The notes under the pieces are model-generated. The model made no database searches and had not been told where the DNA came from. It worked only from the letters and a program-made list of their open reading frames with translations. A DNA stretch of 64,000 bases from Pedobacter sp. BMA (GTDB lineage Bacteria; Bacteroidota; Bacteroidia; Sphingobacteriales; Sphingobacteriaceae): the NCBI RefSeq assembly GCF_001027745.1, contig NZ_LECU01000002.1:310001-374000 (forward strand), in the 5' to 3' direction. Below, one piece after another: positions 55,954-64,000 of this stretch. How positions within the stretch are numbered: position 1 is the stretch's first letter; each line of letters opens with the position of its first letter. The translations under genes were made by a program, and so were the position numbers.

Positions 55954-58900
55954 TTAAAGATTAATATTAAGTCCAAAAACATAACTTGTGGGAAGTCTAA
56001 TACCCAAAGTCTCTGGATCCACGCCAATGTCATTACTTTTCCATATTGCTGGCAGGTTGTTCATCTGGAAACGAAGTCCCAAACCTTTTAGACCAATTTT
56101 GGAAACGTTACTTCGTGGCACGTCATAGCCTACCACCAAATTTCGTATTTTCAGAAAATCTGCTCGATGAACAAACAAATCAGTATTATTCTGGACTGTT
56201 GGATTTGTACTGACACTCGCATTATACTCCCAGATTCCAGGAACATTTGTCCCGGGATTGCTTGGTGTCCAGGCATCTAAATACCATGATCTGACGGGCA
56301 GGTTACTAGGGAACAATTGCGATTGAACTTGGTTGGCATACATATGATGCCCCCCATAGTAGACCATTAATATATTTAGGCTAAAGCCTTTCCAAGTAAT
56401 CTGATTTTCCATTGAAAAGGTGTATTTAGGATCAGCCTGGCCATTGAAATAGACTGATTCAGGTGTAGCCGATCGAATACCTACGTCAGATATAATCCTG
56501 CCATCCTCGGCATACCAAGATTGTAGCCCATTTGCTGTCAGGCCTGCATATCGGTATGAAAATAAAGAGCGGATCGGATAACCCTGTTTATAGCCAACAC
56601 TAACAATTTGTGAGGCATTGATGGCTTGAACCTCTACGTGTGTTACCTCATTTTTGTTCCATGATCCAATTACTGAACTTGTCCAAGAGAAATCATTTCT
56701 ATTTTTTCCACGAAACCAGTCATATGCAAGCGTAATTTCCAGGCCATTGTTTTTAACATTGGCCATATTCATCACCAGGCTCGTGAAACCCTTGGTCACT
56801 TCGAGCGTTTGATTTGAAAATACCTTGTCACTTTTCTTATTGTACCAGTCAAGAATGCCGCGAAGCCTCGCATCAAATAGGGTAAATTCTGCTCCTAGAT
56901 TTATGGTGGCAGTTCTTTCCCATGATAAATTTGGATTTCCGGGGCTTTCTATACTGGCTCTGGGCAAACCAGTATAGCTATTGGACAGACCGGTGGTAGC
57001 AGTCATGAAACTCGTAGCTCCCTGATATATATTCCCCGTATAGCCATAACTACCTCTTATTTTTAATGCATTTATTTCCTTGAGATTATCCATGAAACGT
57101 TCGTTACTGATATTCCAGCTTAAGCCAACTGAACCAAAGGGAGATCCACGAAATTGTGTGGCAAGACCATAAACATCAGCAAAGTCTTTCCTGATGGATC
57201 CGAAGATATTGTAGCGCCTATCATAGGTATAGGTTATGTTGGCATAAGCAGATGCATAGCGGCGCCGAATTTCAGTCAAGTTATTATCAGGAAGATTGAG
57301 CGTCATAGCATTTTCAATAAACGGAGTATAGAGAAATTGCCTCGCCGGGTAGCCTGGAGCATATGAAGTTGTATTAACTACGTTCCATAGATCATTGAAG
57401 TTGACTGTTGCTGTAGAATGTGACTGTAACTGATCGTCCCATCCCAGATAAAGATTTCTTGTACCTTTAGTATTGGTTTCCCTAAATTCGATTCCAGCGA
57501 TTAAGTCGAGGTGATGAACATTTTTTATTACCTTAGTAAAATTGGCCTGTCCACGTGCGGTCCAAAAGTTACCCTGACTATTTTCTGTGGCGAGTCTACC
57601 TCCGGTTTGCGGAATCAGGTACCGGTAAGTGCCATTTGTGTTCCTGATACTGTAAGCATTTCGCATCAAACGCATCAAATAACTATCTTCTTCAGCGTTG
57701 TTGACCGTTGATTGACGATTGGCCTCATACACATATTGTGTACTTAAGGTTAACCCAGGGATAACCTTAAATAACAACTCTCCCTGGAACCGGTTATTTT
57801 GCCTTTCAGTATTATGCTTGTTCAGATTTATCTCCTCCAATAGATGATATTGCATTGGCCTGAGCGCCGGATTGTTTTCCGCCCAATTGGAATATGGCGT
57901 ATAATAATGTGTAAAATTAGGCGAAAGGTTGGCCTGGCTTCCATCTGGATTAAATAAACTATAATAGGCCGGCAAACTGAATGGATCCATTATATTTTCA
58001 ACATAGTTATTCCGACGTTCAGAAGTTTTCTGGAGTATATTGTTAACGCCAAAATTTACAGTCAACCATTTTGTCATCTCGTAGGCTCCCTTATAGAAGA
58101 GATTCCACTGATTATAGTTATCCGACACTTTACCCATATTATCCGCTTTATAATTTATAATCAAATTTGATTGGAAGTGCTCAGTTCTATTTCTTAACGA
58201 TAAATTATAAGTTTGCAGAACTCGCTGCCTTAATAGGTTATCAGCGTAATCTTTTGCAAAATTCTGGGTTTTATATTGAGCTAGTCTACGGTCAAGCTCA
58301 GACTGTTGAATAGCGCCGGTTTTTAATAAAAAATGGTCATATTGAATCGGAGTGGGAATAAGACTGAAGCTCCCCGTCCCTGCCAGGGCATTGCTCATGC
58401 TAGCCAACGAAGCGGCCGCAGTCGGCGATTGATTATATAGCCATTTAAAATACTGGTTTTCACGATCAACCTGTTGTTCAGGGGTCATATACCAATTATC
58501 TGCATAATCCACATTTCTATTTTGCCACAGTGTGATATTTGAAGAAACCTCGATATCTGTTTTATTTAGATTGGTTGCTTTCTTCGTAGTGATGATAATA
58601 ACACCGTTAGAAGCCCGCGCTCCATAGATAGCAGAGGCGGCAGCATCTTTTAATATTGTGACAGACTCCACATCGTATGGATTAACATCTTCATATGCCA
58701 TTTCAACAGGCAGTCCATCAATGACCAACAACGGCCTACTTTCTGCAAATAAAGTCCCGGTACCTCTTATTGCTGTTCGGCCTCCGTAATTTACAAGACC
58801 CGCAACACGACCTTCTAGATTGTCAATAATATTGGGCGTAAATCGGGTTTGCAATTGTTTTGAGGTGATCGTGGTGGCCGCGCCAGTGGCTCTTTCAATA

Positions 58901-59577
58901 GAAATTTTTTGATAACCTGTATTGACGACCTGAACTTCATTCAATTCCAGACTTGACGCTTTTAATTTAATTGCGCCGAAGTTTTTCGTAGCTTTTAACT
59001 CCAGGGTTTGATACCCTATAAAAGAAATTTCTATAAAACCCTCTTCAGGAACATCTCTCAGAGAGAATTTGCCATCTCCATCAGTTGTTACGCTGACATC
59101 AGAACCTTTGATTTTGACAGTAGCACCTGGCAAAGGACCTCCATTTTCATCATTTACGCTACCACTGACATCAATATTAGCAAACTTTCTGAGAAGATTT
59201 TCTAAAATTGATGGAGCCGGTTTAGACCTTATAGACACCTTTTTGCCCTGAATGGTGTAAATTAAGGGAAACTTTTCAAAGACAGTCCGCAAAGCCTCAT
59301 CAATAGATGCATTGTTGATGTCGACATCGGTATTACCCAACTGTTTGATAAGTTTCAGGTCGTAGATAAAATCGTATCCGCTTTGTAGCTGAAAAGTCTT
59401 CAGCACATTTTTAAGTGGGACAGCTTTACCTTCAAATGAAATTCGCTGTCCAAAAACTGCAGCACTAACCTGAAGAAGAGATGCGAGAAGTACAACGGTA
59501 GTTAATCGTATAATTAGCATAATCTTACGGCATACCAATCTAGGTATACCAGTTTGTTTGGTAAAAATTTGATACAT
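55954..59577 (-). CDS. SusC-family TonB-dependent transporter with STN signalling domain
   Basis: 1207 aa. After a long leader (~1-45, signal ends SAAVFGQ) there is a secretin/TonB N-terminal (STN) domain (~50-115: VPLKNVLKTFQLQSGYDFIY, IDEALRTVF), which passes occupancy signals to the FecR anti-sigma protein. A carboxypeptidase-regulatory-like domain (~133-215: VSGSVNDENGGPLPGATVKI) and the plug with ESVTILKDAAASAIYGARAS follow, then the barrel ending NINL. The STN domain and the adjacent FecR/ECF genes show cell-surface signalling, unlike the fucose-locus SusC. It is the first gene of the SusC-SusD-unknown-DsbD-like operon. Confidence 0.93.
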   Translation of the reverse strand: MYQIFTKQTGIPRLVCRKIMLIIRLTTVVLLASLLQVSAAVFGQRISFEGKAVPLKNVLKTFQLQSGYDFIYDLKLIKQLGNTDVDINNASIDEALRTVFEKFPLIYTIQGKKVSIRSKPAPSILENLLRKFANIDVSGSVNDENGGPLPGATVKIKGSDVSVTTDGDGKFSLRDVPEEGFIEISFIGYQTLELKATKNFGAIKLKASSLELNEVQVVNTGYQKISIERATGAATTITSKQLQTRFTPNIIDNLEGRVAGLVNYGGRTAIRGTGTLFAESRPLLVIDGLPVEMAYEDVNPYDVESVTILKDAAASAIYGARASNGVIIITTKKATNLNKTDIEVSSNITLWQNRNVDYADNWYMTPEQQVDRENQYFKWLYNQSPTAAASLASMSNALAGTGSFSLIPTPIQYDHFLLKTGAIQQSELDRRLAQYKTQNFAKDYADNLLRQRVLQTYNLSLRNRTEHFQSNLIINYKADNMGKVSDNYNQWNLFYKGAYEMTKWLTVNFGVNNILQKTSERRNNYVENIMDPFSLPAYYSLFNPDGSQANLSPNFTHYYTPYSNWAENNPALRPMQYHLLEEINLNKHNTERQNNRFQGELLFKVIPGLTLSTQYVYEANRQSTVNNAEEDSYLMRLMRNAYSIRNTNGTYRYLIPQTGGRLATENSQGNFWTARGQANFTKVIKNVHHLDLIAGIEFRETNTKGTRNLYLGWDDQLQSHSTATVNFNDLWNVVNTTSYAPGYPARQFLYTPFIENAMTLNLPDNNLTEIRRRYASAYANITYTYDRRYNIFGSIRKDFADVYGLATQFRGSPFGSVGLSWNISNERFMDNLKEINALKIRGSYGYTGNIYQGATSFMTATTGLSNSYTGLPRASIESPGNPNLSWERTATINLGAEFTLFDARLRGILDWYNKKSDKVFSNQTLEVTKGFTSLVMNMANVKNNGLEITLAYDWFRGKNRNDFSWTSSVIGSWNKNEVTHVEVQAINASQIVSVGYKQGYPIRSLFSYRYAGLTANGLQSWYAEDGRIISDVGIRSATPESVYFNGQADPKYTFSMENQITWKGFSLNILMVYYGGHHMYANQVQSQLFPSNLPVRSWYLDAWTPSNPGTNVPGIWEYNASVSTNPTVQNNTDLFVHRADFLKIRNLVVGYDVPRSNVSKIGLKGLGLRFQMNNLPAIWKSNDIGVDPETLGIRLPTSYVFGLNINL

Positions 59578-59673
59578 TTACTTTTAGTTTGGTTCTGGTA
59601 ACTTGTCGTTTTGTCTTCGAAACCTGGGCGACAAGCCACAATTTATAGTTGATATTATTCTGTGCCAAATTAG

Positions 59674-59699
59674 ACCAGGAGTACGACTGTACTTCTGGT
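59674..59699 (-). terminator. Hairpin between fecR and the STN-type susC
   Basis: ACCAGGAGTAC and GTACTTCTGGT pair over 11 bp (one G-T) with a GACT loop, 16 bp beyond the fecR stop in the leftward direction. No strong T-run follows. It may end the sigma/fecR transcript or reduce read-through into susC. Confidence 0.5.
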
Positions 59700-59714
59700 T
59701 TTATGTTTAGCGGT

Positions 59715-60842
59715 TTAGTTTGTTACGAACACCCTCCTTCCCTCAATTTTAAAATGAACTTTTCCTGTCGATTCAATAAACTTTAAAACAGTTGCTAAAC
59801 TGTTGGTTCTAGAAATAAATCCCCCTATTTCTACATCTTTGCTAAAGTGGGGATCATAAATGATTTCAACTTGGTACCATCTTCCAATTCTACGCATGGA
59901 TTCATCAAAATTTTCGCCATTGAAGGCGAAGCCGTCGTTTTTCCAGTCCACTACTTCGCTAACATCAACAAGCTTTGAAGATATTCCATCTTTCGTGTTC
60001 ACAGCCTGCTGATTCGGCTTTAAGGTAATTCCTTTATTGGTTGAATTTAACGGGCTTACATGGACCGTCCCTTCTATTAAAGTTGTCTTTGTGCTATTAT
60101 CATCATTATAACTTCTAACATTGAAATGGGTACCTAGAACCTCTACCCTCTGCGCTTTACTTTCCACAAAGAATGGCCTGGATTTATCTTTTTTTACTTC
60201 AAAATATCCTTCTCCACGCAAGAATACCTTACGCAGGGGCGATTTACCCAATTGGGTAGAAAAAGTTAATGAGCTTGCAGCGTTCAACCACGCCAAAGAT
60301 CCATCAGGTAATATTATCTGATAGGTCTCGCCTTCGCCGGTAGATAAGGTATGAGTACCTTTTGTAATCTCGTTATTTCCTGAATAAGTGTAGATAATTT
60401 TACCATTGGCGGCTTTGATGTTTAAACCAGAGGATCTATCCAGCACTTCGTAGGCGACATTGGCTAACTTGATCTTTCGTCCGTCAGCGAGCGTCAATGT
60501 TGCGCCCTTGTGACCGGGCGGAACATCATTGGCATATCGATTAATTTGAGCATCATGATCTGACCCCCATTTCACTAGCAAAATACCTACCGAAAATATA
60601 AAAATTAAAATTGCAGCTGCTAAACCTATTTTTTTCCATATAGATACAACATGGACAGGTTTGAATTCCTTTGACACCCCTGACCACACTTCGGCCTTTA
60701 CTGATGCCAGTTCAGTTTCACTAATTTCTTGTGGCTGAACTTTCCATTGGAGGTATAAATTTTCAACCACTTCCAACTCCTCTGGACTACATGTCCCATT
60801 GCTGTATTTATCTATTAACTGTTGTAAATTAAGTTGTTTCAT
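59715..60842 (-). CDS. FecR-family anti-sigma/sigma regulator
   Basis: 375 aa inner-membrane protein. The N-terminal cytoplasmic part (~1-85) starts LNLQQLIDKYSNGTCSPEEL. One transmembrane helix is at ~87-108 (IGLAAAILIFIFSVGILLV). The periplasmic FecR domain (~175-270) has LPDGSLAWLNAASSLTF and VFLRGEGYFEVKKDKSRPF. A C-terminal DUF4974-like part follows (GFAFNGENFDESMRRIGRWY). It should hold the ECF sigma factor and release it when the STN domain of SusC reports ligand. The gene is 61 bp downstream of the sigma gene, same direction. Confidence 0.92.
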   Translation of the reverse strand: MKQLNLQQLIDKYSNGTCSPEELEVVENLYLQWKVQPQEISETELASVKAEVWSGVSKEFKPVHVVSIWKKIGLAAAILIFIFSVGILLVKWGSDHDAQINRYANDVPPGHKGATLTLADGRKIKLANVAYEVLDRSSGLNIKAANGKIIYTYSGNNEITKGTHTLSTGEGETYQIILPDGSLAWLNAASSLTFSTQLGKSPLRKVFLRGEGYFEVKKDKSRPFFVESKAQRVEVLGTHFNVRSYNDDNSTKTTLIEGTVHVSPLNSTNKGITLKPNQQAVNTKDGISSKLVDVSEVVDWKNDGFAFNGENFDESMRRIGRWYQVEIIYDPHFSKDVEIGGFISRTNSLATVLKFIESTGKVHFKIEGRRVFVTN

Positions 60843-60903
60843 CCTAAAGCTATGCCCTTTTAAATATAGACAGTAAGATGGGTAGGTATGGGGGTAAAAA
60901 AAA

Positions 60904-61464
60904 TTAAAATAAGTAAAATATCATTCCTAGTCGCGACCTAAGAATTTTAAGTGCGTTTTTAACATGACTTCTCACAGATTGTTCGGTAATCCCTAATTGC
61001 TGAGAAATTTCTCGATGACTTAGATTAAGGGACCTACTCATCTCAAACACTTCTCTCATTTTACTAGGGAGATGGGCTACTTCCCGCGTAATAATTTCTG
61101 CGAGCTGACGCTCTCGTAGGCGATGATCTGTGAGGCATTCCTGTAGGATCAAATTCTTGGGTAAACCCATTAAATACCGGGATTCAACGTTTTTGTGACT
61201 GATCAAATTTATAATGCGATTTCTCACTGCAGTAAACAGGTAATTAGAGAGATTACTTAAATCTGCAGCTTGACGTTTATTCCATAAGCTTACAAATAAG
61301 TCCTGTACAATGTCTTTTGCCTCTTCCTTTGATCTTATCCTATTTAAGGCATGCACATATAATACGCTAAAGAAGCGATCATAAACTTCAGCAAACGCAA
61401 CTTCGTCACCTGCTATAAATAGTTTAGTGAGTTCTGAATCGGTATAGTTTCTATATTTGAGCAT
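60904..61464 (-). CDS. ECF RNA polymerase sigma factor (sigma-70 family)
   Basis: 186 aa from ATG 61464; the frame extends to a TTG at 61479, but that overlaps a promoter-like box, so the ATG is preferred. Region 2 is visible (FAEVYDRFFSVLYVHALNRI, EEAKDIVQDLFVSLWNKR). Region 4 has MREVFEMSRSLNLSHREISQ followed by LGITEQSVRSHVKNALKIL. No ASP-type C-terminal extension. It should direct polymerase to the STN-type susC promoter under FecR control. Sigma, FecR and SusC are in the usual Bacteroidota order. Confidence 0.93.
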   Translation of the reverse strand: MLKYRNYTDSELTKLFIAGDEVAFAEVYDRFFSVLYVHALNRIRSKEEAKDIVQDLFVSLWNKRQAADLSNLSNYLFTAVRNRIINLISHKNVESRYLMGLPKNLILQECLTDHRLRERQLAEIITREVAHLPSKMREVFEMSRSLNLSHREISQQLGITEQSVRSHVKNALKILRSRLGMIFYLF

Positions 61465-61476
61465 CAGGTCGTATAG

Positions 61477-61509
61477 CAAATATAGCAGTTTAACGTTAAT
61501 CTAACCAAA
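61477..61509 (-). promoter_or_regulatory. Candidate promoter of the sigma/fecR unit
   Basis: On the minus strand TTTG at 61506-61509 is followed after 21 bp by TATATTTG at 61477-61484, an exact TAnnTTTG. If used, transcription would start only a few bases before the ATG at 61464, giving a nearly leaderless mRNA. Confidence 0.3.
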
Positions 61510-61823
61510 CAACTCCTATTCACCACGCATCTTATCCTCGTGAGTCCTAAATGATTTTGTAAATGGCAAACGGGGCATATAGAGTGGTTTGTTACTTGCT
61601 ATGGAAGAAAAGTTTCGATTTCCAATATTTTTAATTTTGAAGGGTTGTATGATCCCTTTTAGGCATAAATTATTGCTTTCCCTCCAAACTTACCCCATTT
61701 TAATATTCACTGGATAGGTTGATCGGTGGGATTTTTCAATTTACACTAGTCAAACCGACAAGCAACTCAAGATCATTGGTAAAACCTTTCCAATAATGGA
61801 TTTATTCGGTTGTTATCCATGTG
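61510..61823. other. Intergenic region, nothing recognised
   Basis: No coding frame or strong stem-loop in the gap between the sigma gene and the carboxymuconolactone-decarboxylase-like gene, both leftward. A weak inverted pair (ATTGG and CCAAT near 61775-61793) is too short to count as a terminator. Confidence 0.4.
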
Positions 61824-62897
61824 TCAGTTTAGCTTTTCAAACAGCTTTGTCATGGTACCCGGATCCAGACTACTCATATCAATTAGTTTTAAGGACTTTA
61901 CCATTGGCAAGGTTGTAGTTTTATAGTGTTGAAAATGAGGCGTCTTTAAGTGAGACTGGTAAGCCTCTTTGTTTGCATATATTTCAATAATGCGAATTTG
62001 ATTGGGATCTTCTTTTATATACATAGGAAAGATACATACTACACCTGGCTCGACGTTTACAGATGCAGCCGCCTCTTCCTTAAGTATCGCATTGTACTCC
62101 GTTAGATAATTAGGGAAAATTTCTATTTCTGAAATACGTACCATCATACCTGGTTCTGGCAATTGTGCCAGTGAAGCTGAAATCAATTTCCTAAGGGTAT
62201 TCGCCTGGGTCCTATTGATGCACTTCTCAATCACATTGGATAGGGAAATCAACTGCGCATCAGTGATTCCTGTATTCCTTCCCATCTTGATATGGCTTTG
62301 TAGCTGGGATTCCACACCTGGCATTGCCGAAAGGGCCGAAATGGTAACAAATTCACGCTGGCGATGGTTTAGTACACTGCTTGCGAAAATGTCTGCAAAA
62401 AGATGTTCTTTTAAAAATGCATCGATCCGGGGGGCAAACTCTCCAAAACCTGGCGCTGGTTTCACTTGTGGAGAACTGCTTAATTGTTCCAGCACTTTTC
62501 TGCCTTGTTCATATCGACCAGATTTGTCCGTTTCAGGGTTATCATCTTTTCCGGGTTTGTCTACGATCCCTTTCTTTTTTCTCTCGCTCAATACTTCCAT
62601 GTAGGTATTGATTGCATTCAGGCTTCTTGGGAACCCGCAATAGGCGTATAACTGAACCAATGCTTCTTTAATTTCGTTGATCGTTAAACCAGCATCAAGA
62701 CCGGTATTTATTTCTGTTTTAAGTTGCTTTAAGTCTCCCACCGCAGTTAGCGCAGCAATGCTCCCTAGGCTTACCTGGTGAGAATTCAATGCTTCGGTTT
62801 GCTTATCTTGTGCACGCACAACATTTCCAATTAAAAGCAATAATATTGCGATTATTCCCTTTAGATAACGCATATTGAAATAGTCAGTCCTTTTCAT
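61824..62897 (-). CDS. Exported carboxymuconolactone decarboxylase-like protein with C-terminal ABM domain
   Basis: 357 aa. A signal peptide is visible (MRYLKGIIAILLLLIGNVVRAQ; the Met at codon 9 is an equally good start). Two CMD/AhpD-like helical domains follow: one at ~40-110 (GLTINEIKEALVQLYAYCGF) and one at ~150-240 (FVTISALSAMPGVESQLQSH; GITDAQLISLSNVIEKC). Unlike AhpD neither has CxxC; the first has a single Cys in YAYCGFPR. The last ~100 residues are an antibiotic-biosynthesis-monooxygenase (dimeric alpha-beta barrel) domain (VRISEIEIFPNYLTEYN, KTPHFQHYKTTT). The fusion and export suggest a periplasmic peroxidase-like or quinone-handling role; substrate unknown. The SMP-30-like gene ends 85 bp upstream. 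Confidence 0.82.
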   Translation of the reverse strand: MKRTDYFNMRYLKGIIAILLLLIGNVVRAQDKQTEALNSHQVSLGSIAALTAVGDLKQLKTEINTGLDAGLTINEIKEALVQLYAYCGFPRSLNAINTYMEVLSERKKKGIVDKPGKDDNPETDKSGRYEQGRKVLEQLSSSPQVKPAPGFGEFAPRIDAFLKEHLFADIFASSVLNHRQREFVTISALSAMPGVESQLQSHIKMGRNTGITDAQLISLSNVIEKCINRTQANTLRKLISASLAQLPEPGMMVRISEIEIFPNYLTEYNAILKEEAAASVNVEPGVVCIFPMYIKEDPNQIRIIEIYANKEAYQSHLKTPHFQHYKTTTLPMVKSLKLIDMSSLDPGTMTKLFEKLN

Positions 62898-62982
62898 ATC
62901 TTTTCTTTATATTTTGTGAGGTAATAGCGGCCAGTTAATAAATTTAAGTGAGGATGTTGTATTATCTGTGGTGTACAATTTA

Positions 62983-63936
62983 TTATTTCTCAATTCCTGT
63001 AACGTTCATTTTTAATAAATACACTTCCTTTTTGGCAGTAATCAAAAGCATATTACTTTCTTTCCCACCAAAACACAAATTGGTGATCTTTTTTGAAGGC
63101 GTATGAATACTCGCAATTTTAATCCCTTTTGGATTTACTACAGTAATTTCTTCTCCAGTTAAATAAAGATTCCCCCTCTCATCCAAGGTCATCCCGTCCG
63201 ATCCCTTATTATAGAATATCCTTTTGTTACTAAGTGTACCGTCTGAATTGATGTTGTATTGGTAGGTTTTATCTGCTTTAATGTCTGCAACATAAAGGAA
63301 CTTACCGTCCGGAGTTCCCACTATCCCATTGGGTTTAATCAACGTTCCATCTACAACAGCTACCTTTTTTGCCATTCCATTCTTCAGCAACAACACCCTT
63401 TGAGTTGAAGTATCAGAACCTATCTCCTGGATAGTTCCATCAGCAGGAGGATAATAAGGATCGGTGAAATAAATGTCGCCTTTCCTGTTTATCCATAAGT
63501 CATTTGGACCATTCAAAGGTTGAAAATCGTTAATGTCGAGTATGATAGATACTTCTCCCTTGGCATCTATTTTAAGTAACCGATGACTCGTCCCTGAACA
63601 GGCTATCAAACTGCCGCTATGATCCATATACATCCCACTCAGATTGCCAGAATTCATTTTAAAAAGACTTAATTTCCCTGCAGATGTGTACTTATAGGTC
63701 TTATTGTCAGCAACATCGTTAAAGTATATTGTCCCGTCAATGCCTACGGCAGGCCCCTCAGTAAGCACAAACTGATTCGAAAGAAGCGTTGGAGTAGAAT
63801 TTCCTTTAATAAACAAGCTCCTGTCAATTGTGTCCCTTTGGCTTTCTTCCTCTGAAAGCTGCATTGCCTTAACGGGCTGATATGAGATTGCTGCAATTAA
63901 ACTTAGTATTAGTATGGCATATTTTTTACTAAACAT
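62983..63936 (-). CDS. Secreted SMP-30/gluconolactonase-like beta-propeller
   Basis: 317 aa with a signal peptide (to ~24, PVKA). The SGL family pattern is visible: FVLTEGPAVGIDGTIYFNDV (the Glu of the metal site), LNGPNDLWINRKGDIYFTDP (the central Asn and Asp positions), LIKPNGIVGTPDGKFLYVAD, and GSDGMTLDERGNLYLTG, matching residues that bind calcium in lactonases. So it probably hydrolyses a sugar lactone in the periplasm. The next leftward gene begins 86 bp on; the pair may be co-transcribed. It is a candidate lactonase for a product such as fuconolactone, but it is 24 kb from the fucose genes. Confidence 0.85.
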   Translation of the reverse strand: MFSKKYAILILSLIAAISYQPVKAMQLSEEESQRDTIDRSLFIKGNSTPTLLSNQFVLTEGPAVGIDGTIYFNDVADNKTYKYTSAGKLSLFKMNSGNLSGMYMDHSGSLIACSGTSHRLLKIDAKGEVSIILDINDFQPLNGPNDLWINRKGDIYFTDPYYPPADGTIQEIGSDTSTQRVLLLKNGMAKKVAVVDGTLIKPNGIVGTPDGKFLYVADIKADKTYQYNINSDGTLSNKRIFYNKGSDGMTLDERGNLYLTGEEITVVNPKGIKIASIHTPSKKITNLCFGGKESNMLLITAKKEVYLLKMNVTGIEK

Positions 63937-64000
63937 TTCTTTATTAGATTAGTTATGGAAGTGTAAGTACGATTAGTTCCGGGGTTAAATTGGCGCCGCC

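Noticed and set aside
62215..62604. Plus-strand 129-codon frame
   Set aside because: Antisense to the CMD/ABM gene and without family features.

Overview
The window reads as chromosomal DNA of a Bacteroidota bacterium, most likely a Pedobacter-like member of the Sphingobacteriaceae. The evidence is two SusC/SusD outer-membrane pairs, a FecR/ECF-sigma pair feeding a SusC with an STN domain, a GH29/GH35 glycan locus, many AraC regulators and promoter-like TAnnTTTG boxes. The genus is an inference. I see no rRNA, tRNA or CRISPR array.

Layout. 1-9 kb: the end of an AraC regulator, a 28-bp tandem repeat, and a signalling block of two tandem sensor kinases (one with a MASE3 membrane sensor and a C-terminal STAS-like domain), an AI-2E family permease, a receiver-only response regulator and a PAS kinase. 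9-11.5 kb: AT-rich, gene-poor DNA with coding remnants and a broken IS3-family element that keeps its frameshift site. 11.5-37 kb: an accessory region of oxidoreductases, transporters and regulators. It holds an MFS/aldo-keto reductase/hydrolase/beta-propeller operon headed by a deleted SDR relic, a second aldo-keto reductase, a three-subunit molybdenum hydroxylase of the PaoABC type, a TolC/RND/MFP efflux operon, an alcohol dehydrogenase-moaA pair, a TetR gene with a visible operator, and three related AraC genes each beside an oxidoreductase. Several decayed genes and small secreted or membrane ORFs lie between them.

37-52 kb: a fucose polysaccharide-utilisation locus, transcribed leftward in the order susC, susD, GH29 alpha-L-fucosidase, GH35 beta-galactosidase, fucose permease, mutarotase, L-fucose-dehydrogenase-like aldo-keto reductase, zinc alcohol dehydrogenase. 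Two paralogous AraC regulators flank its upstream end. A 17-bp perfect hairpin separates susD from the enzymes. The likely flow is capture of a fucosylated galactoside, release of fucose and galactose in the periplasm, import by FucP, then non-phosphorylative oxidation.

52-64 kb: a second SusC/SusD system, controlled by ECF sigma and FecR instead of AraC. It is followed by a secreted 502-aa protein of unknown function and an isolated DsbD-type N-terminal domain. Upstream are a secreted carboxymuconolactone-decarboxylase/monooxygenase fusion and an SMP-30-like beta-propeller.
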